Origin: Flavobacteriaceae bacterium
GTDB taxonomy: Bacteria; Bacteroidota; Bacteroidia; Flavobacteriales; Flavobacteriaceae
Reading direction: 5' to 3'
DNA: 64,000 nt
NCBI GenBank assembly: GCA_947453885.1
Contig: CANGIF010000006.1
Coordinates: 1 to 64,000 of the forward strand
In this document: positions 60,505-64,000 of the stretch, piece by piece
Layout of the letters: each line of letters starts with the position of its first letter
Numbering within the stretch: position 1 is the stretch's first letter
The notes under the pieces: model-generated
Databases searched by the model: none
What the model was told of the DNA's origin: nothing
The model's input: only the letters and a program-made list of their open reading frames with translations
Program-made: the position numbers and the translations under genes

Positions 60505-60984
60505 TTACATATTTTTAAATATAGTATGCATTAATCGTTTTTTGTCATTCAAACTTTCTTCTAATGAAATCATTGTTTCGGTTCTATACACGCCTTCTAT
60601 ATCGTCAATCATAAAAATAACGTCTTTTGCATGTTTAGTGTCTTTAGCACGGATTTTACAAAATATATTGAATTTACCTGTAGTAACATGTGCAACTGTT
60701 ACAAATGGTATATCATTTATGCGTTCTAATACAAATTTAGTTTGTGAAGTATTATTAAGAAAAACCCCTACATAGGCAATAAATGAATATCCCAATTTTT
60801 CATAATCAAGCGTCAAAGAAGATCCCATAATAATTCCTGCATCTTCCATTTTCTTTACTCTAACATGAACAGTCCCAGCAGAAATTAGTAATTTTTTAGC
60901 AATATCCGTAAAAGGAATTCTAGTGTTATCAATTAACATATCCAAAATTTGGTGATCTACTTCATCTAATCTAAACTTACTCAT
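60505..60984 (-). CDS. Lrp/AsnC family transcriptional regulator
   Basis: LDEVDHQILDMLIDNTRIPFTDIAKKLLISAGTVHVRVKKMEDAGII. Confidence 0.95.
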   Translation of the reverse strand: MSKFRLDEVDHQILDMLIDNTRIPFTDIAKKLLISAGTVHVRVKKMEDAGIIMGSSLTLDYEKLGYSFIAYVGVFLNNTSQTKFVLERINDIPFVTVAHVTTGKFNIFCKIRAKDTKHAKDVIFMIDDIEGVYRTETMISLEESLNDKKRLMHTIFKNM

Positions 60985-61022
60985 AACTAATACTTTATAA
61001 TTTTTACTGTTTTGAAATGGTT

Positions 61023-62177
61023 TTACTTACTAATTTTACCATTTACAATTTTTATTTTTTCTCCTATCCTAAAATTAGCCTTTGAATTTAAAGTTGGTTC
61101 ATAACCTTCTTCAGAATTAAAATGTTCATTTTTAGCATCTATTGTTAGATGTCCGTAAAACCCATCTAAATCATCAATTTTAACAATATAAGAATTGAAT
61201 TCAATAGAATTATCTATCAGTTCTTCTTTATATTGAGCTGCAAAGGTGATATTTTTTTTAATACTATCATAATTTATTTTGATGTTTTTACAAACAAAAT
61301 CATAAAAAAGGGCTTTATTTTGAGGAATATTCAAATAATCCTCAATAACACTGCTAACTATATCGTTTTCGTAAATTACCTTTAAGCCTGAAATAAGCGC
61401 TATAAAAATATATTTTCTTGTAATTTCTCTTTCATAGTCATTTTGAAAATGTCCCGCTTCAAATAAAATAGTCGGAACGCCTTTTTCTTGAAAAAAATCC
61501 CCTGCACAATTAATATTAAAAGCATCATCAAATCTTCCAACCTGATTCGGAATTGTTTTTTGAAGCTCATTATTCATAGCGATAATTACTGAAACTGCTT
61601 TGGTTCTAGTTAAATTAAAACTGCATTTTTCATCAAAAGATGGAGCTAAAAAAGAAACTGTAGCAGGATTTCCAGTAGCCCCAACTCCAAAAATAGTCCT
61701 TTGATCGTGTAAATTATAACAATAATGTGGTTCAAACTCTTTAAACAATGTAAATAATGAAATACTTTCAGGTTGTGAAAAATTTTGAAAATCTCTATTT
61801 AAATCTATACCGTTAGCATTTTCTCTTGTATACACATCTGCTCCATCAGGATTTAAAATTGGAACAATACAAAAAGTAAATTTGGTTAATAAATAAAATC
61901 CTTCCTTAAGATCCGTATTTAGAAAATTAAGCAAATCAAAAATAGCTTTTGTAGTCGTGGATTCATTTCCATGCATTTGAGACCACATCAAAATCCTTAT
62001 AGAACCCGTACCAATTTGAACGGAATAAATTGGTTTTTCCAAAACAGAATACCCAATTATTTTCAACTGATTATTTGAATTCAATTGACTTAAAAGTGGT
62101 TGAATTTTCTCTAAATTAATATACCTCCCAAAGAGAGTTGTTTCTTTATGTTTTGTAAATAAACTTTCAAAATCCAT
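61023..62177 (-). CDS. M14 family zinc carboxypeptidase
   Basis: SQMHGNESTTTKAIFDLLNFL; PILNPDGADVYTRENANGIDLNRDF; NLHDQRTIF. Start moved to MDFESLF at 62177. Confidence 0.9.
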   Translation of the reverse strand: MDFESLFTKHKETTLFGRYINLEKIQPLLSQLNSNNQLKIIGYSVLEKPIYSVQIGTGSIRILMWSQMHGNESTTTKAIFDLLNFLNTDLKEGFYLLTKFTFCIVPILNPDGADVYTRENANGIDLNRDFQNFSQPESISLFTLFKEFEPHYCYNLHDQRTIFGVGATGNPATVSFLAPSFDEKCSFNLTRTKAVSVIIAMNNELQKTIPNQVGRFDDAFNINCAGDFFQEKGVPTILFEAGHFQNDYEREITRKYIFIALISGLKVIYENDIVSSVIEDYLNIPQNKALFYDFVCKNIKINYDSIKKNITFAAQYKEELIDNSIEFNSYIVKIDDLDGFYGHLTIDAKNEHFNSEEGYEPTLNSKANFRIGEKIKIVNGKISK

Positions 62178-62190
62178 AGCTTGTATTTGA

Positions 62191-62262
62191 TTTACAAAAG
62201 TAAACATCTTTAAATTAACATTTGTAAACAGGTAAAAACAATGCGTTAATTACATTTGTAAA
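62191..62262. promoter_or_regulatory. Three operator-like dyads TTTACNNNNGTAAA (62191-62204, 62215-62228, 62249-62262)
   Basis: TTTACAAAAGTAAA, TTAACATTTGTAAA, ATTACATTTGTAAA. Confidence 0.7.
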
Positions 62263-62434
62263 CATTATTAGGTAAAAACATAATTTAAATTATTTTCCCA
62301 AATTAAACTTCAATCTATTTAATTATTTTTAGTTGTTTAAACATTTATATTCAGTTATTTATTTAAATTTACTTAAACCTTATAATTAATATTTACAAGG
62401 TTTTTAAGTATATTCTCTTAGGAATATTTGTGTA

Positions 62435-62462
62435 TTTACATTTGTGTATTTACATTTGTAAA
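62435..62462. promoter_or_regulatory. Two adjacent operator-like dyads 24 bp upstream of the XRE gene start
   Basis: TTTACATTTGTGTA (62435-62448) followed by perfect TTTACATTTGTAAA (62449-62462). Confidence 0.75.
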
Positions 62463-62486
62463 AAAATAATTAACCGATATATTACA

Positions 62487-62945
62487 ATGGTAAACATTGA
62501 AGATTTTATTAAACGATTGGAATTTCTATTGGAATATTACGCTCTTTCTGCCTCTGGTTTTGCTGATAAAATTGGTGTTCAAAGATCTAGTTTATCCCAC
62601 CTGCTTTCGGGTAGAAATAAACCTAGTTTGGAATTTATATTAAAAATAAATGAAGTTTTCCCTGAGGTAGATTTGTATTGGATATTAATAGGAAAAGGGA
62701 ATTTTCCTGTAAGCAATTCTGAATTAAAAATTAGTTCTGAATCTCCATTACTTACTCCTACTCCTTCTCCAATACAGAATACAAAGGAAATAAAAAGCGA
62801 TCAAAATTTAAGTGAAAGTGAAGAATTAAACAAAATTCAACAAGATTCTTCAATAAACGAATTTAGTTCAACAGCAAACAAATGGATAGATAAAATAATA
62901 TTTTTTTATAAAGACGGAACCTTTTCGGTTCATACTCAAATTTAA
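62487..62945 (+). CDS. XRE-family (CI repressor-like HTH) regulator
   Basis: FADKIGVQRSSLSHLLSGRNKPSLEFILKINEVFPEVDLYWILIGKGNF; start trimmed to MVNIEDF at 62487. Confidence 0.92.
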   Translation: MVNIEDFIKRLEFLLEYYALSASGFADKIGVQRSSLSHLLSGRNKPSLEFILKINEVFPEVDLYWILIGKGNFPVSNSELKISSESPLLTPTPSPIQNTKEIKSDQNLSESEELNKIQQDSSINEFSSTANKWIDKIIFFYKDGTFSVHTQI

Positions 62946-62951
62946 TTTTTA

Positions 62952-63503
62952 TTAAACTTCGTAGCTTAATTCTGGAATTTTACCTTTTACTCCCTTGAAA
63001 AATTGTTCAAGTATTTTACTATCCAAATTCCAATTTCCAGTCGGATAAAATGGTTTCCCAATTCCTATCGTTTTTTTACCAAAATTAAAAGCAACAGGGA
63101 TAATTGGAACTTCAGCCATTACTGCAATGAAATAGAAACCAGATTTTAATTCCGTTACTTTTTTACGTGTTCCTTCCGGAAGAATTGCTAATCTAAAAGT
63201 TTCTTTCCGCTTAAAAATAGCTGCTATCGCCTCTACTCTATTCAAACCTCCTGTTCGATCTAATGGTTCCCCACCCATATACCTAAAATAAAAACCAAAA
63301 GGAAAACGGAAAAGTTCTTTTTTAGCAACATAATTCATCTCCATATTAAGAATTCCTCTTGTAAAAATACCTAAATAAAAATCATGCCAACTAGTATGTG
63401 GCATAACCATCATTACACATTTATTACAGTCTATTGGAATTGTACCGTCAATTTTCCAACCCATGAGTTTAAAAAAAACAAACTTGTAAAATCTTCTTTT
63501 CAT
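62952..63503 (-). CDS. 1-acyl-glycerol-3-phosphate acyltransferase-like (PlsC superfamily)
   Basis: VMMVMPHTSWHDFYLG; FRLAILPEGTRKKVTELKSGFYFIAVMAEVPIIPVAFNFG. Confidence 0.93.
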   Translation of the reverse strand: MKRRFYKFVFFKLMGWKIDGTIPIDCNKCVMMVMPHTSWHDFYLGIFTRGILNMEMNYVAKKELFRFPFGFYFRYMGGEPLDRTGGLNRVEAIAAIFKRKETFRLAILPEGTRKKVTELKSGFYFIAVMAEVPIIPVAFNFGKKTIGIGKPFYPTGNWNLDSKILEQFFKGVKGKIPELSYEV

Positions 63504-63563
63504 TTTGAATTATTTAATGCAAATTTAATATTTATCTCTTATTTTTGATGAAATAATATTTTC

Positions 63564-64000
63564 ATGCTAAGAAAAGTTTTAAGTTATATAATCCCTATAA
63601 CTATTTATAAAAAAAAATCTAATATTAGTAAATCACTAGAAGTTACTTGGGTAAATGGAGAACTGGTACTTGATAGTGAAAATACCAATTATTCATACGG
63701 AAGTCTCCAACGTATATTAAAAAAAGGATTAAAATATATAGGTTTTAAAAGAATTAGAACGTTCAATAACATTTTGGTACTTGGAGTTGCGGGTGGTAGT
63801 GTTATTAAAACACTTGTTAATGAAATTAAATTTGAAGGGCAAATTACTGGCATTGATATTGACCCTAATGTTATTGAAATTGCTGAAACGTTTTTTAAAC
63901 TAAATGAAATTTCAAATTTAGAACTTAAAGTAATGGATGCGTTTGAATTCATTTTATCTACTAAACTTAAATACGATTTAATTATTATTGATATTTTTCA
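63564..64000 (+). CDS. Spermidine synthase-like methyltransferase, truncated by the window edge
   Basis: Not in the ORF track. Reads MLRKVLSYIIPITIYKKKSNISKSLEVTWVNGELVLDSENTNYSYGSLQRILKKG...NNILVLGVAGGSVIKTLVNE...ITGIDIDPNVIEIAETFFKL. Confidence 0.85.
   Translation, partial: MLRKVLSYIIPITIYKKKSNISKSLEVTWVNGELVLDSENTNYSYGSLQRILKKGLKYIGFKRIRTFNNILVLGVAGGSVIKTLVNEIKFEGQITGIDIDPNVIEIAETFFKLNEISNLELKVMDAFEFILSTKLKYDLIIIDIF

Noticed and set aside
63689-63952. Minus-strand 87-aa ORF
   Set aside because: Antisense to the truncated spermidine synthase-like gene that begins at 63564 on the plus strand.

Overview
AT-rich Bacteroidetes chromosome, most likely Flavobacteriaceae, judged from gldF/gldG, a fused lpxC-fabZ, a T9SS C-terminal sorting domain and overall protein character. 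Most of the window is core genome: surface polysaccharide genes at the left edge, phoH, gldFG, dnaN, an efp/lpxA/lpxC-fabZ/lpxD cluster, sucD, pepA-like, pckA, DPP-IV, proline dehydrogenase, an APC permease, alanine dehydrogenase, an ABC exporter, prmA-clpS, clpB, menB, ppc, an Lrp regulator and an M14 peptidase. An accessory stretch at about 34.8-40.4 kb carries small orphan genes, strong inverted repeats and tandem repeats. The parts most worth following up are: (1) an XRE-type regulator facing an orphan 311-aa protein across a 21-bp tandem array (8 clear units) whose unit junctions form TTAT-N6-ATAA dyads; (2) an 83-bp tandem repeat upstream of gldFG whose conserved core is CRISPR-like in spacing and could encode three near-identical 14-16 aa micro-ORFs; (3) a HEPN-like protein with an apparent cysteine-less LprI-like C-terminus, next to cassette-boundary-like hairpins; (4) a cluster of TTTACATTTGTAAA dyads in front of a CI-like XRE regulator; (5) a tight three-gene esterase / M17 peptidase / ATP-grasp operon. 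A cobalamin riboswitch precedes a TonB-dependent receptor. No rRNA, tRNA, transposase, integrase or bona fide CRISPR array was recognised. All identifications are by reading the sequence; no database search was run.
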